In this document: positions 1 to 6,520 of the stretch, piece after piece
How positions within the stretch are numbered: the first letter of the stretch is position 1
How the letters are laid out: each line of letters opens with the position of its first letter
IMG/VR virus record: IMGVR_UViG_3300029787_000199
Location: 1 to 32,482 of that record
Strand: one strand, 5' to 3'
DNA from: a virus
Length of the DNA stretch: 32,482 nucleotides
The notes under the pieces: generated by a model
Databases searched by the model: none
What the model saw: the letters and a program-made list of their open reading frames with translations, nothing else
What the model was told of the DNA's origin: nothing
Program-made: the position numbers and the translations under genes

Positions 1-198
1 CAAATCGAGTGAAATTTTGAAAGTCTATCCTACGCGCGTAGCTTAATATAGTATCTCTATATAGTATAGCTATACTAAGACAACTAAGACTAGTAGTAGC
101 CAGTGCTATACTTCTACTAATATAATTAATCTCTACAAGGCATCAGGGCTCTACTAGGTAAGGCTCGACAGTGCATTATGGCTGGCAACTAACACTAG

Positions 199-250
199 GG
201 CTCTACAAAGATGAGCTTTATTTTGCAAGGGGGGGAGCTTTAGTAGAGCC
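199..250. repeat. Inverted repeat GGCTCTACAAAG
   Basis: The left arm 199-210 and right arm 238-250 are reverse complements except for one extra A in the right arm. The 27-base spacer contains a run of seven G. As RNA this would be a 12-bp hairpin; as DNA it could be a protein-binding site. No gene overlaps it. Confidence 0.6.
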
Positions 251-295
251 TAATTGCCTTAATAGAGCCAATAGTGCTACTATGCAGCCCGAAAA

Positions 296-313
296 GAGCG
301 AAACCTTTATATA
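296..313 (+). promoter_or_regulatory. Archaeal BRE/TATA promoter for the 337 gene
   Basis: GAGCGAAACCTTTATATA has a purine-rich BRE-like block followed by a TATA box. The box starts 31 bases before the ATG at 337, so the transcript would be almost leaderless. The same block recurs at 1811, 4027, 6474 and 21902. Confidence 0.75.
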
Positions 314-336
314 GCCTAGCTGTCTTCTAGGATTAT

Positions 337-639
337 ATGAAAACATCTACGAAGATAGCAAAGGAATGCGAAATGATAAAAGACTTGCTCTTAGAAAAGA
401 ATGCAAGTTATGGAGACTCGGCACTCACGCCGATACAAGTCTTCTCTAAACTAAACAGCGAGGAAGCGATATGTGCTCGAATCGATGACAAGATGTCACG
501 AATCAAGAACAAAGGTATAACTTCTGACACAGCAGATACTGTTGACGACTTGATTGGATATCTAATTTTGCTAAAAATAGCACGAAAGGACAGAATCAAG
601 GGTAATATCAAGCTTGACCCTCTAGGAGTGACCTGTTAA
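337..639 (+). CDS. Nmad1/DUF1599-like protein
   Basis: This 100-aa soluble, all-helical protein has the order of motifs of the DUF1599/Nmad1 family: a Lys-Asn-x-x-Tyr-Gly-Asp-Ser stretch (residues 21-27), a central R-I-D-D-K-M-S-R-I-K block (about 48-57), then a D-T-x-D-D-L-I-G-Y-L-I-L-L helix (about 67-79). In phages such small MazG-like folds are linked to nucleotide hydrolysis or modified-nucleotide metabolism; the reaction here is inferred from the family only. It starts right behind a TATA box, lacks a Shine-Dalgarno, and its stop overlaps the next ATG by one base (TAATG), so it is translationally coupled to the nuclease. Confidence 0.65.
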   Translation: MKTSTKIAKECEMIKDLLLEKNASYGDSALTPIQVFSKLNSEEAICARIDDKMSRIKNKGITSDTADTVDDLIGYLILLKIARKDRIKGNIKLDPLGVTC

Positions 640-1625
640 TGTCCAAAACAACCGAATGGGAACCAAGTTCAATGCGTTTATCGCCTTCTAAGATAAATAC
701 TTTTAGAAAATGTGAGCGAGAGTTCTATTACAAGTACATTGCTAAGTTGCCAGAACAGAAGACCATCCATCTTTTTAGAGGTTCGTTAGTGCATGCCATA
801 CTTGAAGACCTTTTTAAAATACAATTCAAGACTTTCAAGGCATGGGAAACTGGTTCGCCTCAAGATTGGATACTCGAACAGTTCGAAAGTGGATGGGCTG
901 ACAAGATAGATTCACAAAAATGGCTTTGGGATGTACATACAAGCGAAGAAATAGCAGCAATGAGAGTCGAAACACATGATATTTTGGTCAATTTCGTTGC
1001 AGCAGTCGATAAAAAGTTAAATGAAATGGTCGAATGGAAGATTTACAAGTCAAAATGGCAAGCATGGAACAGCGTAGCGCCTAAATATGCAGAAAAGTGG
1101 GTTAAATCACAAAAATATAACGTTATAGGTATCGTAGATGTAGTCTGTAACGACTTTGATGGTGGTACTACACTACTGGATTACAAAACAAGTAAGCGTT
1201 ATGGTCCATACTTGCCTGATGACTACTACGTACAATTGATAATTTACGCTTTTTTGTACACTTTAGAGATGGGTGACATGCCAAATTTCGTTGGCGTCTC
1301 GTATTTACGTTTCGATGACACGTTTTATGTCAAAGTAAACCAGCAGGTTTTGGACGAAGCGAAAGATATTATCATGGGAGTGCATGATTTAATCAAAGAA
1401 AAGCACGAAGAAGAGGATTGGAAGCAAACTCCACAGAATCTTTGCAAGTGGTGTTCGTTTCACAGCAGCAAAGGTGGTCCATGTGATGCTAAAATACCTG
1501 TTTGGAAGCCGAAAGGTGGATACAAAGGTAAGAAAAAGTACCCAAAAGCTATAGAAGCACCACTATCAGAGGATGATATATCTAAATATTTACCACAACC
1601 AGCAGAAGAAGAGGTGAAAAAGTGA
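639..1625 (+). CDS. Cas4/RecB-type PD-(D/E)XK nuclease with Fe-S cysteines
   Basis: This 328-aa protein is a PD-(D/E)XK superfamily nuclease (PDDEXK_1, Cas4/AddB-like). Visible catalytic elements are His52 in GSLVHAILE, Asp167 in GIVDVV, Asp181-x-Lys183 in LLDYKTSK, and the QxxxY motif Q199-Y203. One cysteine near the N-terminus (C25) and three near the C-terminus (C269, C272, C282) match the split pattern that binds a 4Fe-4S cluster in Cas4 and AddB. The expected activity is a metal-dependent exonuclease on single-stranded or resected DNA, serving viral replication, recombination or packaging; that role is inferred. No helicase domain or Cas1 gene is nearby. The tail after residue 290 is Lys/Pro-rich. 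A GTG-start microprotein overlaps the stop. Confidence 0.88.
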   Translation: MSKTTEWEPSSMRLSPSKINTFRKCEREFYYKYIAKLPEQKTIHLFRGSLVHAILEDLFKIQFKTFKAWETGSPQDWILEQFESGWADKIDSQKWLWDVHTSEEIAAMRVETHDILVNFVAAVDKKLNEMVEWKIYKSKWQAWNSVAPKYAEKWVKSQKYNVIGIVDVVCNDFDGGTTLLDYKTSKRYGPYLPDDYYVQLIIYAFLYTLEMGDMPNFVGVSYLRFDDTFYVKVNQQVLDEAKDIIMGVHDLIKEKHEEEDWKQTPQNLCKWCSFHSSKGGPCDAKIPVWKPKGGYKGKKKYPKAIEAPLSEDDISKYLPQPAEEEVKK

Positions 1626-1720
1626 TTGATGGACCAATGGTACAGTCCGTAGCAGCAATGTTTGGATTACTTATGTTATCTGCTGGGTTCTGGTTAGCGT
1701 TAAGATATGCAGACCGATGA
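1622..1720 (+). CDS. 32-aa single-TM microprotein (GTG start)
   Basis: A GTG start overlaps the nuclease stop codon (GTGA) and follows GAGGTGAAAAA, a good ribosome site. The 32-residue product has one membrane helix from about residue 9 to 27 (VAAMFGLLMLSAGFW) and a short charged end, RYADR. No family is recognised. The overlap suggests translational coupling. It may be a small membrane effector or a lysis accessory, but the sequence shows only the membrane anchor. Confidence 0.55.
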   Translation: MIDGPMVQSVAAMFGLLMLSAGFWLALRYADR

Positions 1721-1832
1721 AGTATTTTGGGTAGACCAACCATATGTGATGGACGTATATACGTATGTTCGCATTTATACTCTTCAATTAGGCTGGTATA
1801 TAGGTATGTTCAGCGAAAGCTTTATATACTAG
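1707..1832 (+). CDS. Possible 41-aa Tyr-rich small protein
   Basis: An ATG lies inside the end of the previous microprotein gene, and the frame stays open for 41 codons, rich in Tyr, Val and Trp. Its last codons (Ser-Phe-Ile-Tyr) are spelled by the TATA box of the next transcription unit. No clear Shine-Dalgarno and no family are seen. It could be a chance open frame; I list it because it would fill an otherwise empty gap in a dense genome. Confidence 0.35.
   Translation: MQTDEVFWVDQPYVMDVYTYVRIYTLQLGWYIGMFSESFIY
1811..1830 (+). promoter_or_regulatory. Archaeal promoter for the surface-protein unit
   Basis: CAGCGAAAGCTTTATATACT shares 18-19 bases with the boxes at 6474 and 21902. The TATA box begins 33 bases before the ATG at 1854, giving a very short leader. 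Confidence 0.8.
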
Positions 1833-1853
1833 CGTCGTCTACTAGTAATATCC

Positions 1854-2951
1854 ATGTCGAGTCGCGATGACTATGGTGCGATAAGCGTTATTTCAGACGA
1901 GGAGCGTGAGGCTCTTGGTCTTGGTGGACGCGGAAGGCGCCGAAAGCCAGATGAAGAAGAAGAAGAAGGCCTTTTCGAGACAATCGGAAAAGCTGGTGAT
2001 AAATTAGGAGAAACTAAGTTAGGTCAAAAGATTGGTTCCATACTTACTGTTTTGATTTTAGCATTCTTTGGTAGCGGCAGCGTAGATATGGATTTTTTAG
2101 ATAACATTTTTGGTGAGGAGGAAGAACCAATGCTGAAGGGTGGCTGCACTGAGCCAACGGCTATTAATTATAAACCTGATGCAGATTTTGATAATGGCAG
2201 TTGTGCATTCCCCCCACCTGTTATTTATGGTTGTATGGACCAAAATGCTTTGAATTATAACTCACAAGCTACACATTCTAACAACCAATGTAGTTACCCA
2301 CCAAATCAAAATGGAACCAACAACAACACTGCAACCAATGAAACTGTATATGGCTGCATGGATATAGACGCTAATAATTTTAATGATAGAGCCACAGAAG
2401 ATGATGGTTCTTGCGACTATGAAAATGAATCAAATCACTGTAATCACACCGAATTGATAGTATGGGATGGCTTAGAATATGAAGCTGTATTATACCGAAA
2501 TGATGGTGAAAATGGAAGCGTCGTAAGCTTCGGACGGGATAGCGAGTCTAGCTTGGAACTTTACATCGACATGGATACCGACTGTAATGACCACGTTGAC
2601 CAGCTACCCGTTATGATGTATTACGACATAGGACATCTGATACCTCAGTTCGACGACAACGATACTTTTATGTATTATGGATATGATAATATGTCATATG
2701 GACAATACCAATACAATGTATCTGGTTGGGAAGAAGACGAACATGTTATGCCTTCAAACGCAGAACCTTATGAGGAAACGTTTAACAACATGTATGATGG
2801 AGTATATTTCTTTTATGCTTCATTGTATGTAGATTGGAATGGAACTGGAGAGTATGAATATCATGGCTATATGACTAATTATCCACAGACATGGGTAGAG
2901 GATTGGGAGTATAGCGAAGAATATGGTATTAAACTTGAGGAGGATGTATGA
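1854..2951 (+). CDS. Membrane-anchored surface protein with GCxD...GSC repeats
   Basis: This 365-aa protein has an acidic/basic cytoplasmic N-terminus (RGRRRK at 26-31, then a Glu run), a helix and one membrane segment at about 60-74, and a large, probably external, C-terminal part. Three short repeats at about 97-118, 126-147 and 167-188 share the pattern Gly-Cys-x-(D/E)...Asn-Tyr/Phe-(N/K)...Ala-x-x-(D/N)...Cys, a repeat common in secreted proteins of marine Bacteroidetes and Marine Group II archaea. Between them is an N-x-T sequon cluster (about 153-163). The rest (about 195-365) is rich in Tyr, Asp and Asn and unrecognised. It heads its own promoter. A virion or host-surface adhesin, or a superinfection factor, is possible; the function is not established. 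The repeat type suggests acquisition from the host lineage. Confidence 0.7.
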   Translation: MSSRDDYGAISVISDEEREALGLGGRGRRRKPDEEEEEGLFETIGKAGDKLGETKLGQKIGSILTVLILAFFGSGSVDMDFLDNIFGEEEEPMLKGGCTEPTAINYKPDADFDNGSCAFPPPVIYGCMDQNALNYNSQATHSNNQCSYPPNQNGTNNNTATNETVYGCMDIDANNFNDRATEDDGSCDYENESNHCNHTELIVWDGLEYEAVLYRNDGENGSVVSFGRDSESSLELYIDMDTDCNDHVDQLPVMMYYDIGHLIPQFDDNDTFMYYGYDNMSYGQYQYNVSGWEEDEHVMPSNAEPYEETFNNMYDGVYFFYASLYVDWNGTGEYEYHGYMTNYPQTWVEDWEYSEEYGIKLEEDV

Positions 2952-2954
2952 GCA

Positions 2955-3536
2955 ATGGTGGACCTAGCTACAAATATACTTTTAATGTTGATAATAACAC
3001 TATTAGCAGTAGCAACTACGGCATTCATTATAGCAATGGTTACAAAGATATGGAAATTATTTTCAGGTATAAGTTTACCCAAGGTAAAGTTACCGAAGAT
3101 GGAACTTCCAGAGAAAAAGAAACAAAAAGTAAGGAGGACTGAATATATGAGTAAAGAAGCAAGTGAAGGAATAACATTCAACGACATCTTTATGTTTATG
3201 ATAGCTGTACCCCTAGTTTTGCTATGGGTAGGGTTTGCAGGTTTCGTTATACATACGGGACTTAATAACTCCGCTGTTCTTGAAAACATTGAAGCATATA
3301 CTACTTTGATAGCTATATTAGGTGGACCAGCTCTGCTTATTATCAAAGATGCTTTAGATGTGTGGAAACAAGAACAAGCAGAAAAAACAGCTTTCTATAA
3401 AGTAAAAGCACAAGCAGTTATAGATTATAATGATGCAAGCCAGAAACAAGCTCAAATGATTGAAGCAAATGCACAATCGCAAGAGCATAAGATGGAAACA
3501 TCAAGTTTAACTAAAGCAACAGCAAAGAAGAAATAA
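2955..3536 (+). CDS. Three-TM membrane protein with an internal start; holin-like
   Basis: This 193-aa protein has a membrane helix at about 5-29, a Lys-rich LPKVKLPKMELPEKKK linker, two more membrane helices at about 77-98 and 112-130, and a charged helical C-terminal tail. GAGGAGG at 2938-2944 can serve this ATG, or an ATG at 2948 that opens a polar 64-codon frame which I consider a shadow. AAGGAGGA at 3131-3138 precedes an in-frame ATG at 3147, so a 129-aa short form (two helices plus tail) could also be made. Paired long and short membrane products and the two-helix layout recall holins, but no family match is claimed. It sits between the surface protein and a 56-aa gene. Confidence 0.65.
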   Translation: MVDLATNILLMLIITLLAVATTAFIIAMVTKIWKLFSGISLPKVKLPKMELPEKKKQKVRRTEYMSKEASEGITFNDIFMFMIAVPLVLLWVGFAGFVIHTGLNNSAVLENIEAYTTLIAILGGPALLIIKDALDVWKQEQAEKTAFYKVKAQAVIDYNDASQKQAQMIEANAQSQEHKMETSSLTKATAKKK

Positions 3537-3549
3537 TAAGGAGGAATAA

Positions 3550-3720
3550 ATGGCAAATTACGCAGTAAACGATTTTACCGAACAAGCAGAGAACCTAGCG
3601 GCATGTTTAGCATTACTAGAAACTAAATTGGAAACAATAGATGACGGTAAGACTATACGTCTTGTAGAGATACACAAGGTCGGTAATAAGTTCCAATACG
3701 CTCTAGTTATAGACGCATAA
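3550..3720 (+). CDS. 56-aa hypothetical protein
   Basis: An ATG preceded by AAGGAGG (ten bases upstream) opens 56 codons. The product begins MANYAVNDFTEQ, then an amphipathic helix (about 10-30) and two predicted beta strands (IRLVEIHKV and FQYALVID). No membrane segment or known motif is seen. It is too small to assign; spacing and ribosome site support a real gene in the accessory operon. Confidence 0.65.
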   Translation: MANYAVNDFTEQAENLAACLALLETKLETIDDGKTIRLVEIHKVGNKFQYALVIDA

Positions 3721-3722
3721 AC

Positions 3723-3806
3723 ATGAAATGTTATATATGTGGCAAGAGGACATTAGGCTACTTGTATAATAGCGAAGTACGTTGTTATACATGTCGTCCT
3801 CTATAA
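3723..3806 (+). CDS. 27-aa zinc-ribbon microprotein
   Basis: The 27-residue product carries two CxxC knuckles (C3/C6 and C21/C24), the minimal spacing for a zinc ribbon. It starts two bases after the previous stop and is followed three bases later by a second CxxC protein. Such tiny ribbons in archaeal viruses can act as DNA- or protein-binding regulators; that is inference. Confidence 0.55.
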   Translation: MKCYICGKRTLGYLYNSEVRCYTCRPL

Positions 3807-3808
3807 AT

Positions 3809-3958
3809 ATGAAATGTAAAATATGTTACCAAAAGAATTTTTATCTCGCTAGAGATATGCAGAAAGTATATAGTGATATAGAGAAGGTTATTTGGGAATG
3901 CCCTGACTGTAAATTGCAAATAACCACAGCAAACTTTATATACTCAGGCCCACTATAA
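3809..3958 (+). CDS. 49-aa zinc-ribbon microprotein
   Basis: This 49-aa protein again starts MKCKIC and ends its core with CPDC (C3, C6, C31, C34), a four-cysteine zinc-ribbon layout with a longer insert than its neighbour. The end of the reading frame (Asn-Phe-Ile-Tyr) is encoded by a TATA box, so the promoter at 3928 is embedded in it. It is probably related to the 27-aa gene, possibly by duplication. A regulatory role is a guess from size and fold. Confidence 0.6.
   Translation: MKCKICYQKNFYLARDMQKVYSDIEKVIWECPDCKLQITTANFIYSGPL
3928..3944 (+). promoter_or_regulatory. Archaeal TATA promoter, no ORF directly downstream
   Basis: AGCAAACTTTATATACT matches the TATA half of the other boxes, with the BRE part slightly changed. 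Counting about 25-30 bases from the TATA box puts initiation near 3962-3966, where a paired RNA begins. No open frame starts before the next promoter at 4027. Confidence 0.6.
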
Positions 3959-3964
3959 TATATT

Positions 3965-4025
3965 GTGGCTCTACGGACCACGAACCCACAGAGAAGATAT
4001 ACGCAATAGGCGTCTCTAGGGCCAC
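3965..4025 (+). ncRNA. Candidate structured small RNA
   Basis: The ends GTGGCTCT (3965-3972) and AGGGCCAC (4018-4025) form an 8-bp closing stem with one G-U pair. Inside, ACGC (4001-4004) pairs with GCGT (4010-4013) around a five-base loop, extended by AGAG (3990-3993) with CTCT (4014-4017) across a seven-base bulge. The fold starts where the 3928 promoter should initiate. The 7-8 bp end stem over 61 bases recalls a shortened tRNA, but no proper D arm, T arm or anticodon arm can be drawn on either strand, so I do not call it a tRNA. Confidence 0.45.
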
Positions 4026-4026
4026 G

Positions 4027-4046
4027 CAACGAAACCTTTATATACT
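4027..4046 (+). promoter_or_regulatory. Archaeal promoter for the 4078 unit (terminase operon)
   Basis: CAACGAAACCTTTATATACT is the same BRE/TATA type as the box at 296. The ATG lies 41 bases after the TATA start, so the mRNA would have a short leader holding AGGTGA at about 4065, a ribosome site. Confidence 0.78.
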
Positions 4047-4077
4047 CCCACGAGTTATAAGGATTAGGTGAAAACCT

Positions 4078-4503
4078 ATGGCAAACGAAACATCAAATCA
4101 AACAGCTGAAAATAATGAGACAACTGAGGGAAACCTTACTGCTATTATTGACACTGTAGAAGAATCAGGCTTATTAGATACTTTGATGGACGAACCATTA
4201 TTAATGGCTTTAGTTGCTTTGCTTTTAGCAGCTGCTGGGTATATAGCATACACAGTTCCTGCAGTAAAAGCTTTAGTATTCAAATACTTGAAAAACAACG
4301 AAGAAGAATTGATGGGACTTCTAGATAAGAATCTAACCAAAGCTCAAATGAAGGTCTATGACAAATTAGATGAACAAGCACAGATGCACGTTAAAGACTC
4401 TTTAGTCAAAAACGTATTAATGACAGCTTGGGACGAAAAGGATGACGAACTAGCTAGTTTAGTCAAATCTAAAGTTAAGGCCGCACTTGACGAACAAAAG
4501 TAA
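4078..4503 (+). CDS. Single-TM protein with sequon-rich N-terminus
   Basis: This 141-aa protein has a polar N-terminus with four N-x-T/S sequons within the first 20 residues (N3, N7, N13 and N19), one membrane helix at about 40-58 (LLMALVALLLAAAGYIAY) and a charged helical tail of about 75 residues. The layout suggests an outward, possibly glycosylated N-terminus and a cytoplasmic coiled tail. No family is recognised. Its stop overlaps the ATG of the putative small terminase, so it heads the packaging operon. Options include a lysis/holin-type protein or a membrane-located assembly factor. Confidence 0.65.
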   Translation: MANETSNQTAENNETTEGNLTAIIDTVEESGLLDTLMDEPLLMALVALLLAAAGYIAYTVPAVKALVFKYLKNNEEELMGLLDKNLTKAQMKVYDKLDEQAQMHVKDSLVKNVLMTAWDEKDDELASLVKSKVKAALDEQK

Positions 4504-4841
4504 TGAACGTCAAGGAATACGAGGAGCGATTACGGGAGCGAGTAGGTGAAGGAGAATACGAGCGTCACAAAGAGCTTGTACTTCTTCTTGCTCGCAATCT
4601 CGCTCTTGAAGACATTTTGTGGGAAGAAATTCTTGTATCTATCGGGGATGTTGACAAGAGAACAGAGCTCCTTAGACAGCGAAATGCAATTGTTAAAGAT
4701 ATTCATACGGAATTTAGAGCGTTGAATATAGAAGTACCAACGATAGTAGAAAAGAACACAGAAAGTTTTAGTAATATATTAGAAGGATTAATGGATGACG
4801 ATGATAAAGAACGAGCAGAAGAAACTAAACGCAGCGATTAG
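4503..4841 (+). CDS. Putative small terminase subunit
   Basis: This 112-aa, strongly helical and charged protein lies directly before the large terminase and overlaps it by 47 bases, the usual place for TerS. Helices run through about 3-40 and 48-75, with a C-terminal acidic stretch DDDDKE. TerS proteins form rings that recognise viral DNA and load the motor. I see no definite helix-turn-helix, and the call rests on position, size and helix content. Confidence 0.5.
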   Translation: MNVKEYEERLRERVGEGEYERHKELVLLLARNLALEDILWEEILVSIGDVDKRTELLRQRNAIVKDIHTEFRALNIEVPTIVEKNTESFSNILEGLMDDDDKERAEETKRSD

Positions 4842-6465
4842 CGGTATAGCAGCTCATGATTCTATTGCCTTAGAAAAGATTTTTGAAAAATGTAGAACTG
4901 ATTCAAAGAAGATGACTTTGTTAGTTCGTGCATTCTGTGAATGTTATTTAATTGATAATAAACGTAGACCACTTAAATTAAGACCTATGCAAGAGGATAT
5001 TGTTGTAGAATCTCTGACATATCCTGATGGAGACCCTGAAAAGCATCGTAAAGTTGCAATATTGGCTCCACGTGGCTCAGGCAAATCTTTCGCACTTTCG
5101 GTAGCTGTAGTAGTCTATTTGTTCTTTAAGAGATTTAGAGACTTGGTTTTTGTACTTGCACCAAGTGAAGACCAAGCAAGTTTGATATTTAATTACTGTT
5201 ACAGGCATTTTGCTGATAATGCCTTTTTATCAGGCTTAGTTAAGAATTACCGTTTCCATAACAAGCCTAATATCACAATGAAGGGAGGAAGTGTGCTACG
5301 TAGAGCTCCTATAGCTGCATCTAATCAGGGGCAGGCTATACGAGGACAGCACCCTACTTTTTTAATAGTGGATGAGAGTCCGTTAATAGATGACAAGTTA
5401 TTTATAGACAATGTAGAACCATCGATTATATCTAACACAGCGCCATTTATTAACTTAGGTACTCCAAAATCAAAAGAAAACCACATGTTTAGATATTTGT
5501 ATGATGAAGCTTATGCGGATTCTTTTACAAGATTACATTATACGTGGAGAGATGCTGTGAATAGAGGTAGGGCTTATGAGCCACCTTATACTGAAGAAGA
5601 TATGTTAACAAAAATGATGGAATGGGGAGAAGATTCAATATATTGGAGGACAGAATATGAATGTGATTTCGTTGAGTCGTCGTCTAATATCTTCAATTCG
5701 GAATTATTACGAGCAACTTTCAGACCCGGCCTTGGATTTCACGAGTTCGGAACGAAAATTGATAATTGTACTGTGGGTGTGGATATTGGTAAATCCGTTA
5801 ATAGCACTGTTATTAGTGTATGGGCTTGTCAAAAATCAACTTCACAGAACGTTGCAAGACTTGTTTATTTGGAAGAAATTAGTCCAAGAACAGGTGGACA
5901 TGATATACCATACCAACGAGAACGCATTATGGATGTTACTAGGGGCTTTGGTGCCGATAGGCTTATTATTGATGCGACGGGTATGGGTGGAGCGATTGAA
6001 CAAGATATAAGATTGGCGTGTATAGAGAGTGGTATACAGTTTATACCATTCATTTTTACAGGTGGAGCGAAAGGTACTAAAACCCAAGTCTACAGAGACA
6101 TGGTGTCATATCTACAAAAGAACCAAGTTGTAGTACCAGACCCAAAAGACTTACCAGCTGACCAAGCAAAACTGGTAAACAAGTGGTATAGAGAGCACGT
6201 AGATTTAGAGTATACAATGGATGCTGCTAACAAAACAGAGAAAATAAGTGCTCCTACTGGTAAACATGACGATTATTGTGATAGTACAGCTATAGCATTG
6301 CATGGGGCTTTGTCAATGTTACCTATTTCAGGTAATTTTGCAGCGGTTTCAATGCCAGCTAAAAGAAACGCACAGCAAAGTGGTGCTGGATGGACAGGAC
6401 AAGGCTTATATACTTCGAGAAGAGGTCAAAGTTCGCTAAATAAACACTCGCCCGGAGGTATTTAA
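4795..6465 (+). CDS. terL: Large terminase subunit (packaging ATPase/nuclease)
   Basis: This 556-aa protein has the full terminase layout. The ATPase part has Walker A APRGSGKS at 91-98, Walker B FLIVDE at 189-194 followed by Ser-Pro, and the coupling motif LGTP at 221-224. The RNase H-like nuclease part has Asp330 in GVDIG, Glu360/361 in YLEEIS, Asp393 in IIDATGMGG and the Asp pair 492-493 in KHDDYCDS. It pumps DNA into the prohead and cuts it to length. The ATG at 4795 follows GAAGGA and overlaps the putative small subunit; a second ATG at 4801 is possible. The 117-aa open frame inside it is a shadow. Confidence 0.96.
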   Translation: MTMIKNEQKKLNAAISGIAAHDSIALEKIFEKCRTDSKKMTLLVRAFCECYLIDNKRRPLKLRPMQEDIVVESLTYPDGDPEKHRKVAILAPRGSGKSFALSVAVVVYLFFKRFRDLVFVLAPSEDQASLIFNYCYRHFADNAFLSGLVKNYRFHNKPNITMKGGSVLRRAPIAASNQGQAIRGQHPTFLIVDESPLIDDKLFIDNVEPSIISNTAPFINLGTPKSKENHMFRYLYDEAYADSFTRLHYTWRDAVNRGRAYEPPYTEEDMLTKMMEWGEDSIYWRTEYECDFVESSSNIFNSELLRATFRPGLGFHEFGTKIDNCTVGVDIGKSVNSTVISVWACQKSTSQNVARLVYLEEISPRTGGHDIPYQRERIMDVTRGFGADRLIIDATGMGGAIEQDIRLACIESGIQFIPFIFTGGAKGTKTQVYRDMVSYLQKNQVVVPDPKDLPADQAKLVNKWYREHVDLEYTMDAANKTEKISAPTGKHDDYCDSTAIALHGALSMLPISGNFAAVSMPAKRNAQQSGAGWTGQGLYTSRRGQSSLNKHSPGGI

Positions 6466-6473
6466 GTAGTTTT

Positions 6474-6493
6474 GAGCGAAAGCTTTATATACT
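6474..6493 (+). promoter_or_regulatory. Archaeal promoter for the portal/capsid unit
   Basis: GAGCGAAAGCTTTATATACT is identical to the box at 21902 over 20 bases. The TATA start lies about 37 bases before the portal ATG at 6521. It sits in the short gap after the terminase gene. Confidence 0.82.
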
Positions 6494-6520
6494 CACCCCG
6501 TCTACTATTACTTGATAGCC

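Larger units (their letters stand above)
1..336. other. Non-coding region with palindromes and an inverted repeat
   Basis: No plausible gene is seen. The stretch holds a perfect 12-bp palindrome (CTACGCGCGTAG, 30-41), a perfect 16-bp palindrome (TAGTATAGCTATACTA, 62-77) and a larger inverted repeat (199-210 against 238-250, GGCTCTACAAAG, one bulged base). Copies of GGCTCTAC or its complement recur at about 148, 199, 243 and 3968. The right end carries the promoter of the gene at 337. It could be a regulatory region, a replication or packaging site, or a divergent promoter region for genes outside the window. Sequence alone does not decide. Confidence 0.6.

Noticed and set aside
639-1625. Cas4 of a CRISPR system
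   Set aside because: Motifs fit Cas4/AddB-type nucleases, but there is no repeat array and no other cas gene in the window.
2948-3142. 64-aa open frame behind GAGGAGG
   Set aside because: It is polar with no family look and overlaps a frame that encodes a clear membrane helix and a patterned linker; the same ribosome site can serve the ATG at 2955.
3965-4025. tRNA gene
   Set aside because: The acceptor-like stem is good, but 61 bases are too short and no D, anticodon or T arm with the usual bases can be drawn on either strand.
5657-6010. 117-aa frame inside the large terminase
   Set aside because: It overlaps conserved nuclease motifs and has no ribosome site.
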